Positions 1-9,303 are shown, numbered from the stretch's first letter. The stretch is 64,000 bases of DNA from Janthinobacterium agaricidamnosum (GCF_003667705.1 NZ_CP033019.1:5704001-5768000), one strand, 5' to 3'. The notes: generated by a model not told the origin, from the sequence alone. Translations and numbers: made by a program.

Positions 1-825
1 GCCGCCTGGCTGCGCCAGCTGCCCTTGCCGCCGCGCCTGCGCTGGCAAGCCGATATCGCCGTGGCCGGTATGCTGATGCTGCCGCTGGGCATCGCCTATG
101 CCGTCTCTGCCGGCATCTGGCTGCTGCAGTCGCCGCCCTGGCTGCGCCCGGTCATCGCGCCCGGCATGGCCGCCACCCTCGCCGCCTGGCTGCTGGCCTG
201 GCTGCTGACGACGCTCATCGTGGCGCAGCGCCTGCGCGCGCCGCGCCCCGCCCAAAAGGCGCGCCCGCCCACGATGACGGCATACGTGCCGCAACGGCCC
301 CGCTGGCCTACCCTGTTCCAGTGGCGCCAGCTGTTCTGGCTGCCGTTCTGGCGCAATGAGAATGTGATCGGCCTGCAGCAAAGCGTCTTGCTGGCCACGG
401 CGGGCGCCAGCATGCTGGCCTGGCTGCTGCGCGCGCCCCTGCTGCCCGCGCCGCTGCTCGGTTTGCTGGCCAGCGCCAGCCTGGTCATTGTGACGGACCG
501 GGGCGACAAGGCCGTGCGCGAGCAGATCGCCGTGCTGCGCCCAGCGCTGAACGCCTGGCCGCTGGCCAGCGCGCCCTTGCTGCGCCTGGCCTGCGCGGCC
601 AGCCTGCTGCCCGCCTTCGCCGTGCTGCTGGCCGGTGCTGTCTTGCTGTACGCCACCGATCCCGCCGCCTTGCAACAGCGCGTCACCAGCGTGTATGCCC
701 TCACCGCCAGTGTCGCCCTGCTGGCCATCGTGGGCCTGCCCCGCCTGACGGCGCGCGGCAGGGTCGCCCTCGTCGTCCTGTCCATCCTTGCCTTGAGCGC
801 CATCGGAAGCGAATTATGGAATTGA
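1..825 (+). CDS. ABC transporter permease-like membrane protein, 5' end missing
   Basis: The frame is open from the first base, so the true start lies outside the window; an internal TTG at base 25 is only the first possible start visible. The protein is very hydrophobic with about six predicted membrane segments and short charged loops, and ends in a hydrophobic helix followed by SELWN. The last ten bases overlap the start of the downstream ABC ATPase gene, a typical permease-ATPase coupling. No substrate can be inferred. I recognise no specific family, so the permease role rests on topology and on the neighbour. Confidence 0.6.
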   Translation, partial: AAWLRQLPLPPRLRWQADIAVAGMLMLPLGIAYAVSAGIWLLQSPPWLRPVIAPGMAATLAAWLLAWLLTTLIVAQRLRAPRPAQKARPPTMTAYVPQRPRWPTLFQWRQLFWLPFWRNENVIGLQQSVLLATAGASMLAWLLRAPLLPAPLLGLLASASLVIVTDRGDKAVREQIAVLRPALNAWPLASAPLLRLACAASLLPAFAVLLAGAVLLYATDPAALQQRVTSVYALTASVALLAIVGLPRLTARGRVALVVLSILALSAIGSELWN

Positions 826-1442
826 ACCTGCCTTCTCCCGTGCTGTATATCGAGCACCTCGATTTTCACTTCCCCACGCACAGCGTGTTCCAGGGGTTCA
901 ACCGGCAATTCGGCCCCGGCATCACCTGGCTGCGCGGCGCGAACGGCGCCGGCAAGACGACCCTGCTGAAACTGGCGGGCGGCGCCCTGCTGCCCGCGCG
1001 CGGCGCCATCCGTTTGAACGAAATCGACAGCGGCTTCATGCCGCTGGCCTACCGCGCCCGGGCCTTCTATTGCGGCGGCGATGCGCCCGCCCTGCCCTGG
1101 CTGCAAGTGCACGAGTTTCTCGACCTGCACCTGGCCCTGTACCCGGGCAGCGACCAGGCCCTGCTGAACGACGAACTGAGCGCATTTTCCCTGCTGCAGA
1201 CCTTACAGCAAAGCATCACCGCCCTGTCCCTGGGCCAGCATAAAAAACTGCAGCTGGCCCTGGCACTGGCCTTGCCCGTGCGCCTGCTGCTGATCGATGA
1301 GCCGTTCAATGGCCTCGACGCGGCCGCCATGGCGTACTTGCGCCAGCGACTGGCCGACCCGGCCCGCCTGGCGCGCCAGTGCATCGTGCTGACCAGCCAT
1401 CTGGCGCCGGACGTGCCGCTGGCGGCGACGGTGGAAATATAG
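816..1442 (+). CDS. ABC transporter ATP-binding protein
   Basis: This 208-residue protein has the full nucleotide-binding set: Walker A GANGAGKT at residues 41-48, a signature-like LSLGQ, and Walker B LLIDEP followed by the D-loop FNGLD. It is short but complete for a single-domain ATPase of the CcmA/YadG type. The ATG lies inside the end of the upstream permease-like gene in another frame, so the two are probably translationally coupled and form one transporter. The transported substrate is unknown. Confidence 0.85.
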   Translation: MELNLPSPVLYIEHLDFHFPTHSVFQGFNRQFGPGITWLRGANGAGKTTLLKLAGGALLPARGAIRLNEIDSGFMPLAYRARAFYCGGDAPALPWLQVHEFLDLHLALYPGSDQALLNDELSAFSLLQTLQQSITALSLGQHKKLQLALALALPVRLLLIDEPFNGLDAAAMAYLRQRLADPARLARQCIVLTSHLAPDVPLAATVEI

Positions 1443-1575
1443 ACAGGAAATACAGCTTTGCAGATCAGCAAGAACCGCTTAGGATGCCGTGTTGCAAAAA
1501 CCGGCGATCCCGGTGCAGCCACGACAACAACACGGCACGGTTATTCACCGCGCCCGGCTTATTCTTGGAGAAATC

Positions 1576-1923
1576 ATGTTGAACATCCACCGCAGCGCCC
1601 TGGCCATCCTGTGCGCCGCTATCACCACCTGCACCACTTCGGCCCTCGCCGCCGGCCCCACGGGCACGGCCGCCGACTATGGCAGCAGCGCGCCCCACGC
1701 CGCCGCCCAGCGCAGCATCGAACTGCAGCCCGACACGCGCCACATCAACGTCACGCACGGCGAAACCGTCACCATCGCGCGCGCCGGCCAGCGTTTTACG
1801 TGGCACGTGCAAACTTTTAACCATCAAGCGACATTCGCCCTGAGCGACATCGCGCCGAAGGACATGGCCGTCGACGGCGTGCAGGTGTACGTAGCCGCCA
1901 ATCCCCTGTACACGGGCAGCTAA
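1576..1923 (+). CDS. CzcE-like periplasmic metal-resistance protein
   Basis: The protein has 115 residues and begins with a signal peptide (hydrophobic core to about residue 22, cleavage probably near ALA-A at 24-26). The mature part resembles the CzcE family of Cupriavidus, small periplasmic copper-binding proteins. It has a short beta-rich body with HVQTFNH and a histidine near the HINVTHGE segment. The ATG at 1576 was chosen because CTTGGAGAAATC precedes it as a ribosome site and it gives a proper signal peptide; an in-frame ATG 87 bases upstream does not. No czcCBA or cop genes are beside it, so its role in metal handling is inferred from family resemblance. Confidence 0.65.
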   Translation: MLNIHRSALAILCAAITTCTTSALAAGPTGTAADYGSSAPHAAAQRSIELQPDTRHINVTHGETVTIARAGQRFTWHVQTFNHQATFALSDIAPKDMAVDGVQVYVAANPLYTGS

Positions 1924-1939
1924 GTTTCTTTAACGCATA

Positions 1940-1980
1940 AAAAAACCGGAAGGGCCTCGCGGCCGTTCCGGTTTTTTTTC
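1940..1980. terminator. Bidirectional Rho-independent terminator
   Basis: A GC-rich hairpin with arms AACCGGAAGGGCC and GGCCGTTCCGGTT is flanked by an A-run on the left and a run of eight Ts on the right. It sits between the converging czcE-like gene and ahpF and can terminate both. Confidence 0.85.
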
Positions 1981-1991
1981 AGCGTGAAGAG

Positions 1992-3587
1992 TTACGCCGT
2001 CAATGCTTCTTTCGCTGCGGACTCGTCGACCACTTCCTCGTCATCCGAGCGGATCAGGTGGTCAAAGGCGGACAAAGCTGCCTTGGCGCCTTCGCCGGTG
2101 GCGATGATGATCTGCTTGTACGGCACCGTGGTGACGTCGCCGGCCGCGAACACACCGGGGATCGAGGTCTGGCCGCGGGCATCGACTTCGATTTCGCCGT
2201 GGCGCGACAGGGCGACCGTGCCTTTGAGCCACTCCGTGTTCGGCACCAGGCCGATTTGCACGAAGACGCCTTCCAGTTCAACCTTGTTCGACGCGCCGCT
2301 GATGCGGTCCGTGTAGCTGAGGCCATTGACGATCTTGCCGTCGCCGTGAATCTCGGTGGTCTGCGCCGACGTAATCACGGTCACATTGGGCAGGCTGTGC
2401 AGCTTGCGCTGGAGCACCGCATCGGCGCGCAGTTCCGCGCCGAACTCGATCAGGGTCACGTGTTTCACGAGGCCGGCCAGGTCGATCGCCGCTTCCACGC
2501 CCGAGTTGCCGCCGCCGATCACGGCCACGCGCTTGCCCTTGAACAAGGGACCATCGCAGTGCGGGCAGTAGGCGACACCGTGGTTGCGGTATTCCTTCTC
2601 GCCCGGCACGTTGATTTCGCGCCAGCGGGCACCGGTGGCCAGGATGACGGTCTTGGCTTTCAGCACGGCGCCATTCGCCGTTTCAATCTCGATCAGCTTG
2701 CCTGGAGTCAATTTCGCGGCGCGCTGCGTGTTCATGATGTCGACGTCGTATTCCTTGACGTGCTGTTCCAGCGCCACGGCGAACTTCGGACCATCGGTTT
2801 CCTTGACGGAAATAAAGTTTTCGATCGCCAGGGTATCGAGCACCTGGCCGCCGAAACGCTCGGCCAGCACGCCCGTGTTGATGCCCTTGCGGGCAGCGTA
2901 GATCGCCGCTGCCGCGCCGGCGGGGCCGCCGCCGACGATCAGCACGTCAAACACGTCTTTCTTGCTCAACGCTGCCGCCTGGCGGGCGCCGGCGTTGGTG
3001 TCGAGCTTGGCAAGGATTTCCTCGACATTCGTGCGTCCCTGGCCGAAATGCTGGCCATTGAGGAACATCATCGGCACGGCCATGATCTGGCGTTCTTCCA
3101 CTTCTTGCGGGAACACGCCGCCATCGATGGTGGTGACCTTGATGCGCGGGTTGATCACGGCCATGGCATTCAAGGCCTGCACCACTTCCGGGCAGTTATG
3201 GCAGGAGAGCGAAATAAACGTTTCAAACTCGTAATCGCCGTCGAGGTTGCGGATCTGCTCGATCACGGCATCGTCGAACTTGATGGTGTGGCCGCCCACT
3301 TGCAGCAGCGCCAGCACCAGCGAGGTAAATTCGTGGCCCAGCGGCACACCGGCGAAACGCACGCCGATGTCGGAGCCGGTACGGTTGATGCTGAACGACG
3401 GAACCCGTACGCCAGCGTCAAGGCGCTCGACCAGCGTGATTTTGTCGCTCAACAGGACTATCTCCTGGAGCAATTCCTTCATCTCGCGGGCTTTTGCGCT
3501 GTCATCGAGAGAAGCGACCAGCTCAAGCGGATACACCACTTTTTCCAGGTAGGATTTCAGTTGGGTTTTGAGGGTTGCATCTAACAT
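1992..3587 (-). CDS. ahpF: Alkyl hydroperoxide reductase subunit F
   Basis: AhpF is the NADH-dependent flavoprotein that re-reduces the peroxiredoxin AhpC. The 531-residue length is typical. The N-terminal thioredoxin-fold half carries the CHNC dithiol at residues 129-132. The C-terminal thioredoxin-reductase-like half has the FAD-binding GGGPAG at 219-224, the redox-active CPHC at 341-344 and the dinucleotide-binding GGGNSG at 358-363. All key cysteines are present. The gene lies just downstream of ahpC on the same strand with a strong hairpin between them, so it is probably read from the OxyR-controlled ahpC promoter at a lower level. Confidence 0.97.
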   Translation of the reverse strand: MLDATLKTQLKSYLEKVVYPLELVASLDDSAKAREMKELLQEIVLLSDKITLVERLDAGVRVPSFSINRTGSDIGVRFAGVPLGHEFTSLVLALLQVGGHTIKFDDAVIEQIRNLDGDYEFETFISLSCHNCPEVVQALNAMAVINPRIKVTTIDGGVFPQEVEERQIMAVPMMFLNGQHFGQGRTNVEEILAKLDTNAGARQAAALSKKDVFDVLIVGGGPAGAAAAIYAARKGINTGVLAERFGGQVLDTLAIENFISVKETDGPKFAVALEQHVKEYDVDIMNTQRAAKLTPGKLIEIETANGAVLKAKTVILATGARWREINVPGEKEYRNHGVAYCPHCDGPLFKGKRVAVIGGGNSGVEAAIDLAGLVKHVTLIEFGAELRADAVLQRKLHSLPNVTVITSAQTTEIHGDGKIVNGLSYTDRISGASNKVELEGVFVQIGLVPNTEWLKGTVALSRHGEIEVDARGQTSIPGVFAAGDVTTVPYKQIIIATGEGAKAALSAFDHLIRSDDEEVVDESAAKEALTA

Positions 3588-3619
3588 GATTTTTTCTTCC
3601 TTTACAAATATTTAGGCGA

Positions 3620-3647
3620 ATGCCGGGCCGGACGCCCGGTCCGGCAT
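3620..3647 (-). promoter_or_regulatory. Intercistronic hairpin between ahpC and ahpF
   Basis: A 12-bp stem (one G-T pair) closes a four-base loop; the outer arms are ATGCCGG and CCGGCAT. No T-run follows on the minus strand, so it is unlikely to be a full terminator. It fits an mRNA-stabilising or attenuating element that would keep AhpC more abundant than AhpF. Confidence 0.55.
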
Positions 3648-3685
3648 CGCGGTAACTACTTGTTTGCTACGTCGTGCATCGAGAC

Positions 3686-4249
3686 TTAGATCTTGCCGAC
3701 CAGGTCCAGCGATGGGGTCAGCGTTGCGGCGCCTTCCGTCCATTTTGCCGGGCACACTTCGCCTGGGTGGTTCGCCACGTACTGGGCGGCTTTAACTTTG
3801 CGCAACAGTTCCGATGCGTCACGGCCGATGCCGTTGTCATGCACTTCCAGCACTTTGATGAAGCCGTCCGGATTGATGACGAAGGTGCCGCGCAGTGCCA
3901 GGCCTTCTTCTTCGATCATGACTTCGAAGTTGCGCGACAGGGCGCCGGTCGGGTCGCCGATCAGTGCGTATTGCACTTTCTTGATGGCGTCCGAAGTGTC
4001 GTGCCAGGCTTTGTGCGCGAAGTGGGTATCGGTCGAGATGCCGTAGACATCGACGCCCAGCTTCTGGAACTCGGCGTGGTGATCGGCCAGATCTTCCAGT
4101 TCGGTTGGGCAAACGAAGGTGAAGTCGGCTGGGTAGAAGACGAATACCGACCACTTGCCTTTCAGCGACGCTTCCGTCAGGTCGACGAATTTGCCATTGT
4201 GGTATGCGGTTGCCTTGAATGGTTTAACTTGGGTATTGATCAGCGACAT
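3686..4249 (-). CDS. ahpC: Alkyl hydroperoxide reductase subunit C (peroxiredoxin)
   Basis: A typical 2-Cys peroxiredoxin of 187 residues that reduces hydrogen peroxide, organic peroxides and peroxynitrite in the cytoplasm. The peroxidatic cysteine is C47 in FTFVCPTE and the resolving cysteine is C166 in GEVCPAKW. The length matches enterobacterial AhpC. It is the first gene of the ahpC-ahpF unit and has a sigma70-type promoter and an OxyR-like site just upstream. Confidence 0.98.
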   Translation of the reverse strand: MSLINTQVKPFKATAYHNGKFVDLTEASLKGKWSVFVFYPADFTFVCPTELEDLADHHAEFQKLGVDVYGISTDTHFAHKAWHDTSDAIKKVQYALIGDPTGALSRNFEVMIEEEGLALRGTFVINPDGFIKVLEVHDNGIGRDASELLRKVKAAQYVANHPGEVCPAKWTEGAATLTPSLDLVGKI

Positions 4250-4285
4250 GTCATTTCCTCTCGTGTGGTGAATCAGTAAGACTCT

Positions 4286-4313
4286 AGTGTAAGGGGTTTT
4301 AACCCATATTCAA
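4286..4313 (-). promoter_or_regulatory. Predicted ahpC promoter
   Basis: On the minus strand TTGAAT (-35, bases 4308-4313) and TACACT (-10, bases 4286-4291) are separated by 16 bases. The -10 lies about 37 bases upstream of the ahpC ATG. The -35 directly abuts the OxyR-like site, the arrangement of an OxyR-activated promoter. Confidence 0.6.
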
Positions 4314-4314
4314 A

Positions 4315-4351
4315 ATTGATTGTCACAATAGTTTCAATTGGTTTTAGCTAT
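4315..4351 (-). promoter_or_regulatory. OxyR-type binding site upstream of ahpC
   Basis: Read on the minus strand the site is ATAG-N7-CAAT-N7-ATTG-N7-CAAT. The known OxyR consensus is four ATAG/CTAT elements in alternating orientation with 7-base spacers. All four elements have the right spacing; one is perfect and three differ by one base. The site ends next to the predicted -35. Confidence 0.65.
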
Positions 4352-4443
4352 CATGACGCCATGGGAACTCCATGATAGGCAGTTCCCACGGGATTGGATA
4401 GCGGTGACAGTGGATACCCCTGCCGCCGCCAGGTGTTTCATTC

Positions 4444-4842
4444 CTAGTTCTTTAACTCTTCTGGTACCTTGCCGCCGTTTTCCGCCAGCTTGATCATCAC
4501 CTGGCGGTGCAGCCAGATATTCATGCTGGCCGAATCGTTGGTGTCGCCTGTGAAATGCAGCTCTTGCGCCAGTTCCTTGCGCGCGGCCAGGCTGCTGTCG
4601 AGTTGAAGCAGTTTCATCAGGTCGACGATGGACGTGCGCCAATTGAGTTTTTCCGCGTTCTTGCTGGCCAGGTCGACCAGCACCACTTCCACGTCGACGA
4701 CCGGCACGGCGGCGGCCGGTGCAGGCGCTGCCGCCGGTGCGGCTGCCGCTGGCGCTTCGGTAGCGGCGGCTGGCGTGGCTGCCGGGGCAGCGTCGGATGA
4801 ATGGTGGAAGATTTTGTTATAGATATTGCTGAAAATGCCCAT
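4444..4842 (-). CDS. DUF3597 domain protein
   Basis: This 132-residue protein starts MGIFSNIYNKIF, has a low-complexity alanine/proline linker at about residues 17-46, then a helical C-terminal domain ending EELKN. This layout is that of the DUF3597 family, whose function is unknown. There is no signal peptide. It stands alone: ahpC lies upstream of its end and a c-di-GMP gene follows across a 168-base gap. A short inverted repeat at 4362-4388 (arms TGGGAACT/AGTTCCCA) lies past its stop. Confidence 0.75.
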   Translation of the reverse strand: MGIFSNIYNKIFHHSSDAAPAATPAAATEAPAAAAPAAAPAPAAAVPVVDVEVVLVDLASKNAEKLNWRTSIVDLMKLLQLDSSLAARKELAQELHFTGDTNDSASMNIWLHRQVMIKLAENGGKVPEELKN

Positions 4843-5010
4843 GAGGTCACCTCGAGTTGAGTGAATGGAAGAAGGTTTGCCTGCGCACCAGGTCCAGGAC
4901 CCGTGACAGCAATGCCGGGCGCAGGCGCCAGCCCGTCGAGTATAAGCCCGTTCGGGCCGGGAGCCCCGTCCCGCAGGCTTGCGTGAAATCTGGTGGCGGA
5001 CGCGCCCGTT

Positions 5011-7854
5011 TCAAGGATGCAAAGGCCGCCGGGCGTGCAGCAGCGCGTCGAACGCGTCGATGGCCAGCGGCGGCGCAAACAGCTCGCCTTGCGCAAAATC
5101 GCAGCCGATGTCCAGCAGCCGTGCGCGCTGCTCTTCGGTCTCCACCCCTTCGGCGATGACTTGCAAACCCAGCTTGTGGGCCATGGTGACGATGGCTTCG
5201 CACAGCACCAGTTCGCTGGCGCCGGGCGCCAGCTTGCGCACCAGCACGCCGTCGAGCTTCAGGTAATCGATGCCGCACTGCTGCAATTGCGTCAGCGAGG
5301 CATGGCCGCTGCCAAAGTCGTCGAGGGCGATCTGCAAGCCCGCCTCGCGCAAGTGCTGCAGGCGTGGCGCCATGCTATTGCCGCTAGGTAAAAGCACATC
5401 TTCGCGCATGTCGAGCACGATGGCCGAAGGCGGCACATCGAGCGCCAGCAGCTGGCGCAGCCAGGTGCCGGGCGCCTCGACTTCGCGCTGCAATTCCAGC
5501 GACGACTGGTTCAGGCACAGCTGCAGCCCCGGCAAGCCGATGGCCTGGCCCTGCGCGCGCCAGCGCAGCAGTTGCGCGGCCGCCGTGCGCAGCACCCAGT
5601 CGCCGATCTCCACGATCAGGCCGCTGCTCTCGGCCAGCGCCAGGAAATCGGGCGGGCACACGACGCCCCGCTGCGGATGGTGCCAGCGCAGCAAGGCTTC
5701 CGCTTTGGCCAGTTTGCCGCTACGCAGCTCGACGATGGGCTGGTAATGCAGCTGCATCTGCTGTTCGTGCAGGGCCGCGCGCAAGTCCGCCCCCATGCGC
5801 ATGCGGTTGACGGCCGCCACCTGCATGGCCGGCGTGAAATAACTGTAGCGGTTGCGCCCCGCGCCTTTCGACACATACATGGCCTGGTCCGCATGCTTGA
5901 GCAAGTCCTCGATCGTGCCCGCGTCGTCCGGATACAGGGTGATGCCGATCGAGGCCGAGACGAAGGCCTGCTCCTGTCCCAGCAGGAATGGTGCCAGCAA
6001 GCCGTCGAGGATTTGCCGCGCGATACGGTCGACTTGCTGCAGGTCGTCGAGGTCGGACAGGATCACCGTGAATTCATCGCCGCCCAGGCGCGCCACCGTA
6101 TCCGTCTCGCGCACGCCCACGCGGATGCGCCGCGCCGCTTCGATCAGCAAGATATCGCCCTGGTGGTGGCCGAGGGTGTCGTTGACTTCCTTGAAATGGT
6201 CGAGATCGATAAACAGGATGGCCACGCGGCTTGCGTCGCGCCGCCCCTGGGCCAGCGCCAGGCGCAGGCGCTCGTGGAACATGCGGCGGTTCGGCAATTG
6301 CGTCAAGGTATCGAAATTGGCTTGCTGCCAGATCAGCGCTTCCGTTTGCCGCTTGTCCGTCACGTCTTCCAGCATGCACAGGTGGTGCGGGCCGCCATGG
6401 CGCGCCGTGGCGATGGCCGTTACCGAAGCGTCGACCCACACCACGCCGCCATCGGGACGCACGATGCGCTTGGCGTGGCGAAAACCCTGCATGCGCCGCG
6501 CCAGCAGCTGCGCCACGTGCGCCTGCTCGCCCGCCACGTCGTCGGGATGGCTGATTTCCATCCAGCTCGTCTGCTTCATGTGCTCCAGCGTGCGCCCGGC
6601 GATGGCCAGATAGCGCGGATTGATATCCAGAAACTGTCCGCTCACGGTATCGATCAGGGCGATGCCCATGGGCGCCTGCTCGAACATGGTGCGAAAGCGC
6701 AATTCCCCTTGCCGGATGGTGTCCTCGGTGCGGCGGCGCTCACGCGCCAGATTGCTGAAATGAAAGGCGGCCGACACGGCCAACAGGCTGCCCGCCACGC
6801 CCAGCGACAGGTACAGCCAGCCCAGGTCCGCGCCTGGCACGGGGCGATACAAAAAACCCTGGTAGGCGCGGCTGTCCGTGGCATTGCGCGGCAGCACGCC
6901 CATGGCGGCATACGTATCGGCGATATGCTGCCAGCGCTGGGGATTCATGTAGCCCGGCTCCACCAGCGTAGGCTGCAGCAGTAAATCCATCTGCTGCGCC
7001 TCGTACAGCAGGTGCGCGTGGTCGTGGCGCTGGCTGTATTTGACATGGATCAATTGCGCCATTTCCTCGCGGTGCGCCATCGCGTATTGCCAGCCGCGCA
7101 AACTGGCCGCGCGGAACGCTTTTACGCGCTCGGGATGGCGGCGCAGTTCGCGCTCGCTGGTAAACAAGTTGTCGCCGTAGAAATCGATGCCGGCCGTGCG
7201 CGGCGTAAACTGGTAATAGGGAAATCCCGCCCGGTCCAGATAGTCCGGTTCGTTGGTGGAATACGCGGCAATCGCATCGACTTTGCCCTCGATCAAATCC
7301 TCGACCCGGTAGCTGGGCGGCAAGTGGCGCATCTGCTGCGGCGCGACGCCCATTTTCCGCAGGAATAGCGACACTTCATCGGATGCAGACGCCACGTCGG
7401 TGGGCGCGCCTATCATCACAGGCGCCCCCGCCAGCTTGCGCACGTCGGGCGCGCCGCCTTGCTGGCGCATCAGCAGCACGCTGGGCGAATGCTGGAACAC
7501 CACGGCCAGCACCACCACGGGCTTGCCGGCCAGGCGGCTGAGCAACAAGGTGCTGTTGCCCACGCCATATTCGGCCTGGCCCGCCAGCACGGCCGCCTCG
7601 GCGCGCGGCGCGCCGCTGCCTTCGAGCAGCGTCACGTCGAGGCCCGCCTCGCGGTAATAGCCCTGCTCGATGGCCGCGTAATAGCCGGCGAACTGGAACT
7701 GGTGCGTGAAATTGAGCTGCAGGGAGACGGGCTCCAGAGCCCGGGCTTGTGTGGCCAGGCACAGCAGCAGGAAGAACAGGCCGCGCCAGCCGCGCGCCAG
7801 CCTGCCGGCGAGCGGCAAGACAAAGCGGAAAGCATCGGGGGCTTTCATCGGCAT
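5011..7854 (-). CDS. NMT1/THI5-like sensor with PAS, GGDEF and EAL domains
   Basis: A 947-residue membrane-anchored c-di-GMP enzyme. Order: a signal-like hydrophobic segment (about 17-40); a periplasmic substrate-binding-protein domain of the NMT1/THI5 type (about 42-320); one membrane helix near 345-365; a PAS domain with PAC (about 380-500); GGDEF with motif GGDEF at 591-595; EAL with EAL at 719-721. The GGDEF domain has an inhibitory RxxD site (RETD) five residues before the motif. The EAL domain keeps LNQS, LDDFGSG, YLKLD and AEGVETEEQ, so both cyclase and phosphodiesterase activity are possible. The NMT1/THI5 family suggests sensing of a small ligand, perhaps a pyrimidine or related compound; the ligand is not known. 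It is not in an obvious operon. Confidence 0.88.
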   Translation of the reverse strand: MPMKAPDAFRFVLPLAGRLARGWRGLFFLLLCLATQARALEPVSLQLNFTHQFQFAGYYAAIEQGYYREAGLDVTLLEGSGAPRAEAAVLAGQAEYGVGNSTLLLSRLAGKPVVVLAVVFQHSPSVLLMRQQGGAPDVRKLAGAPVMIGAPTDVASASDEVSLFLRKMGVAPQQMRHLPPSYRVEDLIEGKVDAIAAYSTNEPDYLDRAGFPYYQFTPRTAGIDFYGDNLFTSERELRRHPERVKAFRAASLRGWQYAMAHREEMAQLIHVKYSQRHDHAHLLYEAQQMDLLLQPTLVEPGYMNPQRWQHIADTYAAMGVLPRNATDSRAYQGFLYRPVPGADLGWLYLSLGVAGSLLAVSAAFHFSNLARERRRTEDTIRQGELRFRTMFEQAPMGIALIDTVSGQFLDINPRYLAIAGRTLEHMKQTSWMEISHPDDVAGEQAHVAQLLARRMQGFRHAKRIVRPDGGVVWVDASVTAIATARHGGPHHLCMLEDVTDKRQTEALIWQQANFDTLTQLPNRRMFHERLRLALAQGRRDASRVAILFIDLDHFKEVNDTLGHHQGDILLIEAARRIRVGVRETDTVARLGGDEFTVILSDLDDLQQVDRIARQILDGLLAPFLLGQEQAFVSASIGITLYPDDAGTIEDLLKHADQAMYVSKGAGRNRYSYFTPAMQVAAVNRMRMGADLRAALHEQQMQLHYQPIVELRSGKLAKAEALLRWHHPQRGVVCPPDFLALAESSGLIVEIGDWVLRTAAAQLLRWRAQGQAIGLPGLQLCLNQSSLELQREVEAPGTWLRQLLALDVPPSAIVLDMREDVLLPSGNSMAPRLQHLREAGLQIALDDFGSGHASLTQLQQCGIDYLKLDGVLVRKLAPGASELVLCEAIVTMAHKLGLQVIAEGVETEEQRARLLDIGCDFAQGELFAPPLAIDAFDALLHARRPLHP

Positions 7855-7988
7855 GGCGGAACACCACAGGAAGCTGCCGAGCTGGCAGGGGTAAGGCTAT
7901 TGTAGCCGCCCCTTTTGCCATTGGATAATTATTTCAGTGAGAACAATAGCGTTGATGTTTTTGGCAAACAATTGCGCATTTGTTTGCG

Positions 7989-8381
7989 CTAGAACACGAC
8001 GCCGGCGACCAAAATGATGTTGGCATACGGACTGCACTCGCCCGTGCGCACGATGGCGCGCGCGCCCTTGCTCAATTGCTTGAACTCCTCGTGCGTCACC
8101 TGGCGCGCATCGGGCAGGGACAAGGCCGCCACCTGGGCCGCCATGGCCGGATTATGCTGCGGCAGTTCGCTGGCGAGCAAATGGTATTCCACCTGCATTT
8201 CAGTCAATACCGTATTGACGGTATCGATGAAGCCGGGAATGCCGCGCGTCAGGGCCAGGTCGATCAGGGGCACGCCCGGCTGCGACGGCAAGCCCGCGTC
8301 GCCGATGACGAGCATGTCGCCATGACCGAGCGACGCGATCAGTTGCGACAGTGCGATATTGAGCAACGGTGATTTTTTCAT
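7989..8381 (-). CDS. rbsD: D-ribose pyranase
   Basis: RbsD interconverts pyranose and furanose forms of ribose so that ribokinase can use it. The protein has 130 residues, starts MKKSPLLN and shows the family landmarks GHGDMLVIGDAGLP and a C-terminal RTGECSPYANIILVAGV. A longer open frame continues upstream into rbsK but that part is out of frame with rbsK and has no family resemblance, so the start is placed at 8381, 13 bases after the rbsK stop. It is the last gene of the rbs operon. Confidence 0.93.
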   Translation of the reverse strand: MKKSPLLNIALSQLIASLGHGDMLVIGDAGLPSQPGVPLIDLALTRGIPGFIDTVNTVLTEMQVEYHLLASELPQHNPAMAAQVAALSLPDARQVTHEEFKQLSKGARAIVRTGECSPYANIILVAGVVF

Positions 8382-8394
8382 GGGCGTGGTATCG

Positions 8395-9303
8395 TTAGAA
8401 CAGCTCGTGCAAGTGGGGGATCGAGGTTTGCGCGCCGGGCTTGGTGACGCTCCAGGCAGCCGCGCGCTGGCCTTGTTGAATCGCTTCCGCCTCGTCCATG
8501 CCGGACGCCAGGCCCGCCACAAAACCGCCGATAAACGTGTCGCCGGCGGCCGTCGTGTCGACCGCTTGCACCGCTTCGGCCGGAAACGTGTAATCGCCGC
8601 CATACAGGGCCGCGTGCACGCCCTTGGAACCCAAGGTGATGATGACGTTGTCGCTGCCCAGCTTTTGCAGCGCGGCCGCCAGCGCCTTGGCATCCGCGCC
8701 TTCCGGGCTGACGCCGGCCAGCATGGCCGCTTCGATTTCATTCGGAATCAGGTAGTCGACCAGTTCCAGCACGCCTTGCGGCAGGCTGGCCGCCGGGGCC
8801 GGGTTCAGCACCACGGTCTTGCCCAGCGAGCGGGCCAGTTTAATGGCGTGCACGACGGTGGCCATCGGCGTTTCCAGCTGCAGCACGACGATGTCCGCCT
8901 GCTCGATCAGCTCTTTCGCCGCGTCGATATGCGCGGGGCTGAGCAGATCGTTGGCGCCGCCGGCGATCACGATGCTGTTCTGGCCGTTGTCGTCGACGAG
9001 GATCGAGGCGATGCCGGACGCGACGCCCGGCAAGGTGGTGATATGGCTGTCGATGATGCCGTCGCCCACGAGGGCCGCGCGCAAGGTCGCGCCAAACGCG
9101 TCGTCGCCCACGCAACCGACCATGGCCACTTGCTGGGCGCCCGCCACCTTGCCGCTCAGGCGCGCGCAGGCCACGGCCTGGTTGGCGCCCTTGCCGCCAG
9201 GAATAGTTCTAAACGCGCCGCCCGTCAGGGTTTCGCCGGGCAGGGGCATGCGCGGCACGCGCAAGACCAGGTCCATATTGATGCTGCCGATAACCACGAT
9301 CAT
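8395..9303 (-). CDS. rbsK: Ribokinase
   Basis: Ribokinase phosphorylates D-ribose to ribose 5-phosphate. The 302-residue PfkB-family protein has the N-terminal GSINMDLV, the glycine-rich GGKGANQAVACARL substrate motif and the C-terminal DTTAAGDTFIGGF anion hole with the catalytic Asp. The start codon overlaps the rbsR stop by four bases, which points to translational coupling. Confidence 0.95.
   Translation of the reverse strand: MIVVIGSINMDLVLRVPRMPLPGETLTGGAFRTIPGGKGANQAVACARLSGKVAGAQQVAMVGCVGDDAFGATLRAALVGDGIIDSHITTLPGVASGIASILVDDNGQNSIVIAGGANDLLSPAHIDAAKELIEQADIVVLQLETPMATVVHAIKLARSLGKTVVLNPAPAASLPQGVLELVDYLIPNEIEAAMLAGVSPEGADAKALAAALQKLGSDNVIITLGSKGVHAALYGGDYTFPAEAVQAVDTTAAGDTFIGGFVAGLASGMDEAEAIQQGQRAAAWSVTKPGAQTSIPHLHELF

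Noticed and set aside
2058..3584. Plus-strand open frame of 508 residues opposite ahpF
   Set aside because: Antisense to a complete, motif-bearing ahpF.
4362..4388. Inverted repeat TGGGAACT/AGTTCCCA as a terminator for the DUF3597 gene
   Set aside because: No T-run and an 11-base loop; too weak to call a terminator, so it is only mentioned.
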